Assembly: GCA_963844175.1 (NCBI GenBank)
Contig: CAWJNE010000002.1
Span: 1-64,000 of the forward strand
Length of the DNA stretch: 64,000 nt
Direction: 5' to 3'
Source: JALZMG01 sp963844175
GTDB lineage: Bacteria; Actinomycetota; Acidimicrobiia; Acidimicrobiales; Ilumatobacteraceae
Of this stretch, positions 26,572 through 36,414 are shown piece after piece; the stretch's first letter is position 1, and each line of letters begins with the position of its first letter. A program made the translations under genes and the position numbers. The notes under the pieces are model-generated. The model saw only the letters and a program-made list of their open reading frames with translations, did no database searches and was not told the origin of the DNA.

Positions 26572-28474
26572 CGACCAGCTGGGCCATCGGGTTGGTCGGG
26601 CGGCGCGTCTCCGGCACCGGGATCGACATGCGGCCGGACAGGTACCGCCCCGTCAACGACTCCTTGACCTTGGTGATGCCGCTGACCAGACCGCTGTAGA
26701 CGACGGCACCACCGTGCTCGCCGGCGCCCGGCCCGATGTCGACGATCCAGTCCGACTCGCGGATCGTCTCCTCGTCGTGCTCCACGACGATCACCGTGTT
26801 GCCGAGGTCGCGCAACCGCGTCAGCGTGTCGATCAGCCGTCGGTTGTCGCGCTGGTGCAGCCCGATCGAGGGCTCGTCGAGCACGTACAGCGTGCCCACC
26901 AGCCCGGAACCGATCTGGCTGGCCAGCCGGATGCGCTGGGCCTCCCCGCCGGCCAGCGTCCCGGCCGACCGGGACAGCGACAGGTAGTCGAGGCCGACGT
27001 CGAGGAGGAACCCGAGCCGGGCGTTGATCTCCTTCGTGACCCGCTCGGCAATCATCTTGTCGCGCTCGCTGAGCTCGAGCCCGGCGAGGAACTTCGCCGA
27101 CTCGCCGATCGACATCACGCTGACCTCGGCGATGTTGTGGTCGTTGATCGTGACGGCCAGCGACTCGGGCTTCAACCGGGCGCCGTCACACGCCGGGCAG
27201 GGCACCTCGCGCATGTAGCCCTCGTACTGCTCGCGCGACCACTCGCTGTCCGACCCCTCGTGGCGGCGCTTGATCCACGGGATCACGCCCTCGTAGGCCG
27301 TGGTGTACTGCCGCGCCCGCCCGTAGCGGTTCTTGTACTTCACGGTCAGGTTGCCCGCCGTGCCGTGCAAGATGACCTTCTGCTGTTTGGCCGTCAGTGA
27401 CGCCCAGGGCGCGCCCTGATCGATGCCGTGCTGCTCGGCGACGGCGTCGAGCATGCGCGTGAAGTACTGCGTGTGGGCCGTGCGCCACGGGGCGATGGCC
27501 CCGTCGTTCAGCGACAGGTCCGGATCGGGGACGACCAGTTCGGGGTCGATCTCGAACGTCGTGCCCAGCCCGTCGCACGTGGCGCAGGCGCCGTACGGCG
27601 AGTTGAACGAGAAGTTGCGCGGCGCCGGCTCCTCGAAGCTGCGCCCGTCCGTGGGGCAGACGAGGTGCTCGCTGAACGTCAGGTTGTCCCCGTCGGCGGC
27701 GACCTCGCCCTCGCGTGGGACGACTTCCAGTTCGGCGACGCCGTCGGCCAGCTTGAGTGCCGTCTCGAGCGAGTCGGTGAGCCGTCGCTCGATCCCCTCG
27801 CGCATGACGAGCCGGTCGACGACGACCTCGATCTTGTGCTGCTCGTAGCGGGCCAGGCGCTCGTCGCGCTTGAGGAACTCGTCGATGTCGACGACCTCGC
27901 CGTCGATGCGCGCCCGTACGTACCCCTGGCCGGAGAGGTCCTCGAGCAGGGTGTCGTACTCGCCCTTGCGACCGCGCACGACCGGCGCCAGCACCTGGAA
28001 GCGGGTGCCCTCCGGCAGCTCCAGCACGCGGTCGACGATCTGCTGCGGCGTCTGGCGCTCCAGCCGGGTGCCGTGATCGGGGCAGTGCTGGATGCCGATG
28101 CGGGCGTACAGCAGGCGGAGGTAGTCGTAGACCTCGGTGATCGTGCCGACCGTCGACCGCGGGTTGCGCCCGGCCGACTTCTGGTCGATCGAGATGGCCG
28201 GCGACAGGCCTTCGATGACGTCGACGTCGGGCTTGTCCATCTGCCCGAGGAACTGGCGGGCGTACGACGACAGCGACTCGACGTACCGCCGCTGACCCTC
28301 GGCGTAGATGGTGTCGAAGGCGAGGCTCGACTTGCCCGACCCTGACAGGCCGGTGAATACGATCAGCTTGTCGCGCGGCAGCTCGACGTTGATGTTCTTG
28401 AGGTTGTGCTCACGGGCGCCGCGCACCGTGATCGTCGGTGCGCTGGCAGCTGCTCGGCGAGGCATCAGCGGGTC

Positions 28475-28480
28475 AACCTA
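28475..28480 (-). promoter_or_regulatory. -10 box of uvrA
   Basis: TAGGTT on the minus strand, 9 nt before the uvrA ATG, predicting a leaderless or nearly leaderless message like that of uvrB. No -35 matching a consensus was seen. Confidence 0.4.
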
Positions 28481-28516
28481 GCGAGAAACGACACGCCTGG
28501 CATTCTGACAGATCAT

Positions 28517-28530
28517 CAAACGTACGTTTG
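28517..28530. promoter_or_regulatory. 14-bp perfect palindrome CAAACGTACGTTTG upstream of uvrA
   Basis: An uninterrupted palindrome about 50 bp upstream of the uvrA start, between uvrA and the end of uvrB. Its form is that of a dimeric repressor operator (TetR-like sites often have a CGTACG core). It does not match the LexA box found before uvrB. The regulator is unknown. Confidence 0.4.
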
Positions 28531-28610
28531 CCATCTTCGGCGAGGTGTTCATCAAGCCGGTCGAGTCGACGGTCCACCCCGATGGACACGTCCGGGACCC
28601 GGGGTGAGGC

Positions 28611-30755
28611 TCAGCCGGCGTCGCGCAGCTCGCGACGCAGGTCGGCGACCTCGTCGCGCAGGCGGGCGGCGTACTCGAACCGGAGATCGGCCGATGCCTC
28701 GTGCATCTCCTCCTCGAGCGTCTGGATCAACCGAGCCATCTCCTGCTGCGGCAGCGTCTTGAGGTCCCGCTGCACCTTCTCCCGCTCGCGCTGGCGACGC
28801 CGGTCACGACCGCCGGGGACGGCCGTCGGCAGGTCGTCGGGCCGCAGCAACGACAGGATGTCGCCCACTGCCTTGCGGATCGTCTGCGGGTTGATGCCGT
28901 GCTCGGCGTTGTAGGCGATCTGCGACTCGCGCCGCCGGTTGGTGAGGTCGATCGCCTTGCGCATCGAGTCGGTGATCCGGTCGGCGTACATCACGACCTG
29001 GCCGTCGATGTTGCGGGCGGCCCGGCCGATCGTCTGGATCAACGACGTCTCCGAGCGGAGGAACCCCTCCTTGTCGGCGTCGAGGATCGACACCAGCGAC
29101 ACCTCGGGCAGGTCGAGTCCCTCGCGCAGCAGATTGATGCCGACCAGTGCGTCGAACTCGCCCAGCCGCAGGGCGCGCAGGATCTCGATGCGCTGGATGG
29201 TGTCGATGTTGGAGTGCAGGTAGCGCACCCGGAGGCCCTGCTCCAGCAGGTAGTCCGTGAGGTCCTCGGCCATCTTCTTGGTCAGCGTGGTGATCAGCAC
29301 GCGGTCGCCCTTGGTCACGCGGGTGTTGACGTTCTCGATCAGGTCGTCGATCTGGCCCTTGGTCGGCTTGACGACCACCTCGGGGTCGACCAGCCCGGTC
29401 GGGCGCACGATCTGCTCGACGACCTGCGACGACACTCGCAGCTCGTAGGCACTGGGCGTGGCCGACATGAACACGCACTGGTTGATCCGCTCGAGCACCT
29501 CCTCGAACGTGAGCGGGCGGTTGTCGCGCGCCGATGGCAGCCGGAACCCGTGGTCGACGAGCATGTCCTTGCGGCTGCGATCGCCCTCGTACTGCCCGTG
29601 CAGCTGCGGCACGGCCTGGTGGCTCTCGTCGATGACGAGCAGGAAGTCGTCCGGGAAGTAGTCGAGGAGCGTGAACGGCGGCTCGCCGAAGTCGCGACCG
29701 TCGATGTGCATCGAGTAGTTCTCGATGCCGTTGCAGTAGCCGAGCTCGCCCATCATCTCGAGGTCGTACGACGTGCGCATGCGCAGCCGCTGCGCCTCGA
29801 GCAGCTTGCCCTCGGCCTCGAACCAGGCCAGCCGCTCCTGCAGCTCGGTTTCGATCTGGCCCATCGCTCGAGCCATCCGCTCGGTCCCGGCGACGTAGTG
29901 GGTGGCCGGGAAGATCTGCGTGCGCTCGAGCGTGCGCAGCGTCTCGCCGGTGATCGGGTCGATGATCGTGAGCCGGTCGATGGTGTCGCCGAACATCTCG
30001 ATGCGCAGCACCGTCTCCTCGTACGACGGGTGCACCTCGATGGTGTCACCGCGCACGCGGAAGCGTCCCCGGCCGAGCACGGCGTCGTTGCGGTCGAACT
30101 GCAGATCGACGAGCCGGCGCAGGATGCTGCGCATGTCGTAGTCGATCCCGACGTTGAGGTCGATCATGTTGCCCCGGTACTCGTCGGGGTTGCCCATGCC
30201 GTAGATGCAGCTGACCGAGGCGACGACGATGACGTCCTTGCGGGTCAGCAGCGCGGCGGTGGCCGAGTGGCGCAGACGGTCGATCTCGTCGTTGATCGAC
30301 GAGTCCTTCTCGATGTACGTGTCGCTGCTCGGGATGTACGCCTCGGGCTGGTAGTAGTCGTAGTAGCTGACGAAGTACTCGACCCGGTTCTCGGGGAAGA
30401 ACTCGCGCATCTCCTGGGCCAGCTGGGCGGCGAGGCTCTTGTTCGGGGCGAGGATCAACGTCGGCTTCTGCGTCCGCTCGATCGTCCAAGCGATGGTCGC
30501 CGACTTCCCCGACCCGGTGATGCCGAGCAGCGTCTGGAACCGATCGCCACGCTCGATGCCCTCGCTGAGCCCGGCGATGGCGGTCGGTTGATCGCCCGCC
30601 GGCGCGAAGTCGGAGACGACGCGGAACGGACGACTCTTGCCGTCGGTCGTCGAGCGGTCGTCGGGGCCGCCGGCGAGCGCGACGTCCCGGGCGAGGTCGG
30701 GAACCGGTTGGCCGGGCGGCTTCTCGTCGGTGGGGGTCGAGACGGTGTCGGTCAC
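28611..30755 (-). CDS. uvrB: Excinuclease ABC subunit B
   Basis: GTG 30755 is chosen because a TAGACT -10 box ends 9 nt before it; a GTG three codons upstream abuts the box. The 714-residue helicase-like protein has Walker A GITGSGKSATIAW, the DNA-clamping beta-hairpin YYDYYQPEAYIPSSDTYIEKD, DESH (LVIDESHQAV), motif VI region QTIGRAARN and a C-terminal UVR domain (LEEEMHEASADLRFEYAARLRDE) that binds UvrC. An extra 40-residue Pro/Asp-rich leader precedes the conserved start. It verifies damage after UvrA loading. A LexA-type box overlaps its promoter. Confidence 0.96.
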   Translation of the reverse strand: MTDTVSTPTDEKPPGQPVPDLARDVALAGGPDDRSTTDGKSRPFRVVSDFAPAGDQPTAIAGLSEGIERGDRFQTLLGITGSGKSATIAWTIERTQKPTLILAPNKSLAAQLAQEMREFFPENRVEYFVSYYDYYQPEAYIPSSDTYIEKDSSINDEIDRLRHSATAALLTRKDVIVVASVSCIYGMGNPDEYRGNMIDLNVGIDYDMRSILRRLVDLQFDRNDAVLGRGRFRVRGDTIEVHPSYEETVLRIEMFGDTIDRLTIIDPITGETLRTLERTQIFPATHYVAGTERMARAMGQIETELQERLAWFEAEGKLLEAQRLRMRTSYDLEMMGELGYCNGIENYSMHIDGRDFGEPPFTLLDYFPDDFLLVIDESHQAVPQLHGQYEGDRSRKDMLVDHGFRLPSARDNRPLTFEEVLERINQCVFMSATPSAYELRVSSQVVEQIVRPTGLVDPEVVVKPTKGQIDDLIENVNTRVTKGDRVLITTLTKKMAEDLTDYLLEQGLRVRYLHSNIDTIQRIEILRALRLGEFDALVGINLLREGLDLPEVSLVSILDADKEGFLRSETSLIQTIGRAARNIDGQVVMYADRITDSMRKAIDLTNRRRESQIAYNAEHGINPQTIRKAVGDILSLLRPDDLPTAVPGGRDRRRQREREKVQRDLKTLPQQEMARLIQTLEEEMHEASADLRFEYAARLRDEVADLRRELRDAG

Positions 30756-30773
30756 GGTCGACACAGTCTACCG

Positions 30774-30789
30774 TCGAACAGTCGTTCTG
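30774..30789 (-). promoter_or_regulatory. LexA (SOS) box at uvrB promoter
   Basis: Plus-strand TCGAAC-AGTC-GTTCTG matches the actinobacterial/Gram-positive LexA consensus TCGAAC-N4-GTTCGA at 14 of 16 positions, with a perfect GAAC-N4-GTTC core. It lies just upstream of the -10 box (30765-30770), where a repressor would block RNA polymerase. No equally good site was seen before uvrA or uvrC. Confidence 0.7.
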
Positions 30790-30809
30790 TCGACCGATCG
30801 ATCACTCGG

Positions 30810-33266
30810 TCACTCCGCGCGCAACAACCTCGCCGGGTCGATGCGGGCGGCGTTGCGGGCGTGCACCGCGGCGGCGGCGAGCGCCACGAGGTACGCCGCG
30901 ACCACGACCGCCACGACGGACAGCACTGGCACCGACGATGCGGCGATGGCGTTCATGCGCTCGGCGAAGTCGGACCACAGCATTCGTCCCAGGATCACGC
31001 CCAGCGGGACGCCGACCAGCACCCCCGGACTGACGAGCAACACCGCCTGCCATGACACGGTGGCGATCAGTTGCCGTCTCGTGAAGCCCAGCGCGCGGAG
31101 CACGGCCAGATCGTTGCGCCGGCGGCGCACGAACGTGCCGATCGACAGCGCCAGCGAGACGAGCGCACCGAGCAGCAGCGCACCGGCCAACGCCAACGGC
31201 GCCCGCCCGACGGAGCTGGAGTTGACGATCTCGGCCGGCCGCTGGACTCCGAGTACGTCGAGGCCAGCGAAGCCGCGCAGGGGCGCGATCAGCTCCCGCA
31301 GTCGCGCCGTCGCGGCATCCGGATCGGCGTCGCTCCGGAAGCGCACGAAGATCACGTTGGGGCCGAAGTCGCCGCGCTCCGATGCGGTGAGGTCGAGATC
31401 CGAGCCGGGGACCAGGTCCGGCGCGACCATGGCCCCGACACCAAGAGATGTCCGAGCGAGGTGCACCGGCCCGATGGCGGGGAAGGTCGCCAGGCCGACG
31501 ACGTCCAGTGGCGTCGTTCGATCGCCGTCGCCGAGCACCACGGAATCGCCGACCTGCACACCGAGTTGGGCGGCGCTCGCCGACCCGAGCACGATCTCGT
31601 CAGGACCGGCGATCGGCCGGCCGGCGATGACCGGCGGGAGCACACGACTGCCCGGCGGCACTCCCAGCAGCGGGATCTCGCGCCCGTCGACCAGGTCGGA
31701 GCCGAACCACGCCCCCGACCAGGCGACGATGTCGGCGTCGTCGGCGAGGAGCGAATCGGCCAGTTTGGCATCGAGGTTGCCGTAGCCGTTGGCGGCGACC
31801 ACCGCGGCGTTCCAGTTCCAGCCGTAAAGGTCCGGCCGCCCGACCAGCAGGTCGAGGCTGGCGCCGAACGTCAGCGCCACGACCAGCGCCGCGACGCCGG
31901 TCACGGCCCCGGCGACCACCGAGCGGGCGGTCACGCCGCCGCGCCGGTCCTGCCCGAACGTCAGGTGCAGCGCGGCGGCACCGGGAGTCGACACGACGCC
32001 CGTCGCCGCCGACCGCCATGTCGGGATTCCAGCCGCCGCTCGGGGCGGGTCGGGCCGGGCGCCGCGCCACACGTCGATGGCCACCGAGGCGCCAAGTACG
32101 ACGAGCACACACGCCATGGACACGACGACGACGGGCCAGTCGACGTCAATGCCTGGGGAAACCTCGATCCGCCGCACGGGCCCGACCGGTGTCAGCGGCG
32201 AGGCGGCGATGGCCAGCAAGGCACCGAGCGCGGTGCCGGCGACGATGGCCACGAGCGGGAGGAGCCCGTCGGCGACGGCCAGGGCGCGACGAGCAATCCC
32301 CATCGACCGCAGCGCACGGTGATCACCGCGCTCGAGACGCGCCAGGCGGTTGGCGGCCTGACCGGCCATGAAGAGCCCGGCCGCGGCGACGATGACGCCG
32401 AACAGCCCCAGCGCGATCGTGAGCGGTCGGATCGCCTGCTGGGCGTGGAACGTGTCGACGGACGTGACCCGGAAGTCCACGGTGCCCGGCGGCACGACCG
32501 TCGCCGCCCGTCGCTTGACCGCCGGGACGTCTTCGTCCCCGTGCTCGAGGATCAAGCCCTGCAGACCGTAGGTCGCCAACTCCCGGTGCCGCTCGGAGTA
32601 CGCCGGAGTCAGGAGGAGCCGCGCCGTCCGATCGGCGTCGTCTTGGAGCACCTCGTCGGGGAACAATCCGACGCCGACGATCGTCGCCGTCATCGTGCTG
32701 TGCGGCGCCGGAGGATCGTCGTAGAAGGAAGTGTCGAGGACCTGCTCAGTCGTGTACGTCGCAACGTCGAGCTGCTGTCCGACCGACAGATCGAGCAGGC
32801 GGGCCCCGTACTCGTTGACGACGACCTCGTGGATCGCGGTCGGGTCGGAGGACCGGCCGGACGTCGGGGTGAACCGGTCCTGGTCGAAGTAGCGGCCGTC
32901 GAAGGTGCCGACGGATTCCCAGGCCATCGACTGGTCGGGCCGGCCGTCGCCATCGAGCCCGACGAGGTTGAACCCGAACATGGTCCCTGACCGCACGACC
33001 TCGGGGAACGACGCGACTGCTTCGTCGCTGGTGACGCCGAAGTTGAGGTAGGTGGACATCGACATCGTCGAGACATCGACCTCGCGCAGCATCCGAGGGT
33101 ACGCCGACTGCGTGCGGCGGGCGCCCGCGATCGCGAACATGCCGACCCCGGTCGTGACGGCGACGAGGACCGCGACGCCGAGGACCGATCGCCATCGTCG
33201 CCGCAGTCGGCGGCGCGCCAACACGGCGACGATCGCGCGCTCGTGCACATCGCGAGTGGACCCCAT
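30810..33266 (-). CDS. FtsX-like ABC transporter permease (MacB type), no adjacent ATPase
   Basis: An 818-residue protein with one N-terminal transmembrane helix (about residues 27-47) followed by a large extracytoplasmic domain, then two FtsX-type blocks of helices. The last block has RRRRNDLAVLRALGFTRRQLIATVSWQ, the usual ATPase-contacting loop. ATG 33266 is taken; a GTG six codons later is also possible. Such permeases work with an ABC ATPase to move lipids or proteins or to transmit force, but none is encoded beside it here. It is the last gene after the multi-pass and EF-hand genes, 35 bases downstream of the former. Confidence 0.85.
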   Translation of the reverse strand: MGSTRDVHERAIVAVLARRRLRRRWRSVLGVAVLVAVTTGVGMFAIAGARRTQSAYPRMLREVDVSTMSMSTYLNFGVTSDEAVASFPEVVRSGTMFGFNLVGLDGDGRPDQSMAWESVGTFDGRYFDQDRFTPTSGRSSDPTAIHEVVVNEYGARLLDLSVGQQLDVATYTTEQVLDTSFYDDPPAPHSTMTATIVGVGLFPDEVLQDDADRTARLLLTPAYSERHRELATYGLQGLILEHGDEDVPAVKRRAATVVPPGTVDFRVTSVDTFHAQQAIRPLTIALGLFGVIVAAAGLFMAGQAANRLARLERGDHRALRSMGIARRALAVADGLLPLVAIVAGTALGALLAIAASPLTPVGPVRRIEVSPGIDVDWPVVVVSMACVLVVLGASVAIDVWRGARPDPPRAAAGIPTWRSAATGVVSTPGAAALHLTFGQDRRGGVTARSVVAGAVTGVAALVVALTFGASLDLLVGRPDLYGWNWNAAVVAANGYGNLDAKLADSLLADDADIVAWSGAWFGSDLVDGREIPLLGVPPGSRVLPPVIAGRPIAGPDEIVLGSASAAQLGVQVGDSVVLGDGDRTTPLDVVGLATFPAIGPVHLARTSLGVGAMVAPDLVPGSDLDLTASERGDFGPNVIFVRFRSDADPDAATARLRELIAPLRGFAGLDVLGVQRPAEIVNSSSVGRAPLALAGALLLGALVSLALSIGTFVRRRRNDLAVLRALGFTRRQLIATVSWQAVLLVSPGVLVGVPLGVILGRMLWSDFAERMNAIAASSVPVLSVVAVVVAAYLVALAAAAVHARNAARIDPARLLRAE

Positions 33267-33301
33267 CGGCGGCGGACGCGCAACGCCGCCAGCACCCGTC
33301 T

Positions 33302-34141
33302 TCAGGTGGTGCCAGCACGGCCGCCGTCGACTCGCCGAGTCGGCGGTGGTGATGGCGCCCGTCGGAAGGTCGGGCAGGCCCACAGCAGGGCGTTGGTGAG
33401 GACGGCGGGAACGATCCACGGCAGCAGGGCGGCCAGCGTGAGCAGATCGAGGAGCAGCCCGTCCTGGGCGAAGGCGACCACGACGGGCGGCACGGTCCAC
33501 GTCGCCACGGCCAACGACGACGTCACCATGAGCCTGACGGGCACGGGTCGCAGCTGGTGACGCAGCCGTCCGGCGTAGCAGTTGGCGAGGGCGAGCAGCA
33601 GGAACGGCGCACCGAAGACAAGTCCTGCTGGCAACAGCATTGCCACCACCATCGGGAGCCAGATCACCTGCAACCACAGGCCGAGCGCTTCCGGTTCAGC
33701 GGTGCCGGTGCCGAGCGGGACGCTCCGCAAGCGCACGAGCACAAGGGTCGCCACTGCGCTCCAGGCGCTGAGCGCAACCGACCCCGCGTACACGGACGCC
33801 CCGAGCCCGGCGTCGACGGCAAGGACCAGTGCGCCGGCGTCCAGCGCAGCGACGGTGATGACGCCAACGGCGACCAGGCCGCGCGCCGGTCGGCGCCCGC
33901 AACGGCGCTCGTTGCAGGCCAGCATCGGTGGCAGTGCGAGCAGCAGCGCCGGGATCCCGAACGGGGCCAGCCAGACCGTGACGGTGAAGCCGGCGGCGGC
34001 GATCACGACCGGCGTCCAGAGCAGCACCCCGAGGACGCCGAGTGCGTCATGGCGCGGTTGCAGCGGAGGCGGCCAGACAGAACGTGGTCGTGTGCCCGGC
34101 AGTGGGGGCGGCAGGGGCACTGGCGGCACGTGCTCAGCCAC
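33302..34141 (-). CDS. Hypothetical multi-pass membrane protein
   Basis: GTG 34141 overlaps the EF-hand gene stop (GTGGCTGA), the same 8-base coupling seen between pgk and tpiA. The 279-residue product has a Pro-rich cytoplasmic N-terminus (PPVPLPPPLPG), then six to seven hydrophobic segments with Arg-rich loops (CNERRCGRRPARG, RLRHQLRPVPVR) and an Arg/Pro-rich C-terminus. I recognise no family. The tight coupling to the EF-hand gene and closeness to the FtsX-like permease suggest that the three act together. Confidence 0.6.
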   Translation of the reverse strand: MAEHVPPVPLPPPLPGTRPRSVWPPPLQPRHDALGVLGVLLWTPVVIAAAGFTVTVWLAPFGIPALLLALPPMLACNERRCGRRPARGLVAVGVITVAALDAGALVLAVDAGLGASVYAGSVALSAWSAVATLVLVRLRSVPLGTGTAEPEALGLWLQVIWLPMVVAMLLPAGLVFGAPFLLLALANCYAGRLRHQLRPVPVRLMVTSSLAVATWTVPPVVVAFAQDGLLLDLLTLAALLPWIVPAVLTNALLWACPTFRRAPSPPPTRRVDGGRAGTT

Positions 34142-35642
34142 GGCCGAGGCCGTGGGCGCGGCCAAGGCCCGTCAGCGAGGTGGTCTGCGCGGCATGGGCA
34201 TGGACCAGCTGGACGACCCGGCCGTCGGGGTAGAGGTGGTACGCCTCGAGGTCCGGGAAGTCGTCGCGCGACCACTCGACGGACGCCGTTCCATCAGCGT
34301 CGGTGCGCACCTCGAAGCGGGCGTCGAGGCGCGGGGCGACCGTCAGCTTGTCCGAGTTGAGGATTCCGAATCGGATGTCGGTGCGGTCGGGATGCGACGA
34401 GATGCTCACCCGGTTCGACGAATCGGCCCAGCCGGTCCGCTGGAACCAATACGCCCAGCTGCCGAAATCGGTGATGATCGGCAGTGGGCGCTGGCACGCG
34501 GTGGGGCTCGATGCGCTGCAACTCGGGTTGACGCGCACCGTTACCAACCCGGTCTCGTAGTCGACCAGCGCCCACCCCTTGGAGTCACTCGGATGAGCGT
34601 GCGGGTCGGGGCCGCGATCGTTGCCCGTGCTCTTGCCGATCTGCGGCCCCGGCGCCCCGGCCGATCCGGTGTTGATGAACAGGGCGATCATCACGTGGCC
34701 CATGCCGGGCTGCGCTGCGATGGGGTGGTGGAGGAACTGCGGCGTGCGATCGCCGGTGTGCTCTGGAGGACCGAACTGGTCGCGCAGCGCGGCCGGGATC
34801 GCCGGGTCGGGGAGGCCCTCGAACGCGCCCTGGTGGACCCCGAGGCCGTACACCTGGTCGTAGGCGATGGTCCCGTCACTCGTCCCGTGACGATCGTCGC
34901 GATCGATGCGCCCCAGGAGATCGACGCCGAGCACCACCTGCAGCAGCCCACGCACCGTTGGATCTGCCTCGTGGAGCAGTCGGACCTCGATGTCGTCCGC
35001 GGAGACCAGCCCGTCGATCTCGCCGTTCCTCGCCCGATCGAGCGCGGCGAACGTGGCGGGATGGGCGAGCAGGCGCAAGACCTGGTTCTGGGCGAGGGCA
35101 TGCGAGATGGAGGTGGCTGTGATCGAGATCTCGTCGACGTCGACGTCCTGGCTCCCGGACCGCTTCCACCACCGCTCCCCTGCCTGCGCCACGTTGACCA
35201 GCGTCAGCGGCCGGGTGAGGAGGTGATCGCAGCCGGCGCGGACGTCGGCGTCGGGGTGGGCACGACCCCGCGCCAGCTCCTCACCGGTCAGCTCGCCGTC
35301 GCCGTCGAGGTCGAGGGCGGCGAAGTGGTGCAGGAGGCTGATCAACACCTCGTCGGTGGTCGACAGCTCGCCGCCGGCGCCGCGCCCGAGGTCGAGTACC
35401 AGTCGTCCGACGGCGGCCGGCAGCCCGACGGTGCCGAACGTCAGCATGGCGTCGGTCAGGAGGACGCGCTGCGCCAGCGCCAAGCACTGCTCGTCGAGGT
35501 GACGCCGCACGACGCGCACCGCCGAGAGGGCCGCCCCCGCCATCGGATCGTCGCTGCGCACCGCGTCGAGGGCGTCGACGGTCCGGCCGGCGAGCCGGTG
35601 GAGCACCCGGACCCGCTCGGGGTCGTAGCCGATCAACGTCAT
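34134..35642 (-). CDS. EF-hand calcium-binding protein of unknown function
   Basis: ATG 35642 follows GGAGG by 5 nt. The 502-residue protein begins with a helical domain of about 90 residues without signal peptide (DPERVRVLHRLAGRTVDALD). A canonical EF-hand loop follows at residues 111-122 (DLDGDGELTGEE, with acidic ligands at positions 1, 3, 5 and 12). A middle helical region comes next, then a C-terminal region of predicted beta character (VTVRVNPSC, WAYWFQRTGWADSSN, VEWSRDDFPD). Two Cys in the C-terminal part (SCSAS...TACQ) could form a disulfide if exported. The N-terminal helical layout recalls secreted ESX/T7-type substrates, but no WxG motif is clear. Function unknown. Confidence 0.7.
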   Translation of the reverse strand: MTLIGYDPERVRVLHRLAGRTVDALDAVRSDDPMAGAALSAVRVVRRHLDEQCLALAQRVLLTDAMLTFGTVGLPAAVGRLVLDLGRGAGGELSTTDEVLISLLHHFAALDLDGDGELTGEELARGRAHPDADVRAGCDHLLTRPLTLVNVAQAGERWWKRSGSQDVDVDEISITATSISHALAQNQVLRLLAHPATFAALDRARNGEIDGLVSADDIEVRLLHEADPTVRGLLQVVLGVDLLGRIDRDDRHGTSDGTIAYDQVYGLGVHQGAFEGLPDPAIPAALRDQFGPPEHTGDRTPQFLHHPIAAQPGMGHVMIALFINTGSAGAPGPQIGKSTGNDRGPDPHAHPSDSKGWALVDYETGLVTVRVNPSCSASSPTACQRPLPIITDFGSWAYWFQRTGWADSSNRVSISSHPDRTDIRFGILNSDKLTVAPRLDARFEVRTDADGTASVEWSRDDFPDLEAYHLYPDGRVVQLVHAHAAQTTSLTGLGRAHGLGRG

Positions 35643-35705
35643 CGTCACCTCCACCCGCCCTGGGCGCGACGAGGAGGCGGAAGCGGAACGTCGCGAGGGG
35701 GAGGG

Positions 35706-36353
35706 TCAGGCGAGTGCCAGGCCGACGACCAGCAGCGCCTGGCCGACGTGGTACGGCACCATCACCAGGAGGTCCCGATGGCGGACGGGCCGCACGAACC
35801 GGTCGTAGCCGAGGGTCCAGTCACTGGCGGCGAACGCCATCGCCCCGACGGTGGCGAGGATCGACCGGCTCCCAGCGGCGGTGAGGACCATCGCCGAGAT
35901 GATCACGGCGTAGCCGAGGACCGCCACGTACAGCACCGTCCCGCCGGCGCGCCGGGCGCCCGGGGCTGTCTCCGGGAGGAAGCGCCACCCGAGCAGCACG
36001 GCCATGAACGGGACGGCGATCAGAGCGTGCGGCCACGACCAGCCGACGCCGAGCGCGGCCACGACGTAGGCGGCGTGGCCGACGGCGAACGCGCCCAGCC
36101 CGGCCATGAAGCGGGTCTCCGAGTCGCCGAGCAGCGCGATGTCGCCGAGCAGCCCGAACAGCACGGCGACGACGAGGGCCACGCGCACCACCGGTTCGGG
36201 GGACCCGGCGGTCGCCGCGACCACGACGAGCAACGCCGTAGCTCCCGGCTTGGCCAAGCGCTCGACGTGCGGGCGTCGCGTGACGAGCGCCCACCAGTTC
36301 GTGGCGGCCAGCACGCCGGCGCCGATCAGCGCCCCGATGGCGAGCCCGTTCAC
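35706..36353 (-). CDS. YhhN-family lysoplasmalogenase-like membrane protein
   Basis: A 215-residue protein with about eight transmembrane helices. Family landmarks are KPGATALLVVVA near the N-terminus, LLGDIALL (the conserved GD), MAGLGAFAVGHAAYV and the C-terminal GAMAFAASDWTLGYDRF and YHVGQALLVVG. YhhN/TMEM86 proteins hydrolyse lysoplasmalogens at the vinyl-ether bond; the acidic residues in the LGD and SD motifs are the proposed catalytic ones. The gene lies between coaE-VOC and the EF-hand gene on the same strand and may be transcribed with them. Confidence 0.85.
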   Translation of the reverse strand: MNGLAIGALIGAGVLAATNWWALVTRRPHVERLAKPGATALLVVVAATAGSPEPVVRVALVVAVLFGLLGDIALLGDSETRFMAGLGAFAVGHAAYVVAALGVGWSWPHALIAVPFMAVLLGWRFLPETAPGARRAGGTVLYVAVLGYAVIISAMVLTAAGSRSILATVGAMAFAASDWTLGYDRFVRPVRHRDLLVMVPYHVGQALLVVGLALA

Positions 36354-36414
36354 GGCGCGAGAAGTGTGAGCGCAGCGTGCGGATGTGAGTCGGCTGGGCT
36401 CACCGATCGTCGCA

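Noticed and set aside
28466..28510. PafBC-type damage promoter before uvrA
   Set aside because: TGTC-like and TANNNT pieces are present but the spacing does not match the known motif.
28701..31055. 784-codon plus-strand frame opposite uvrB
   Set aside because: It mirrors uvrB codon structure (LV/DQ-rich), so it is a shadow.
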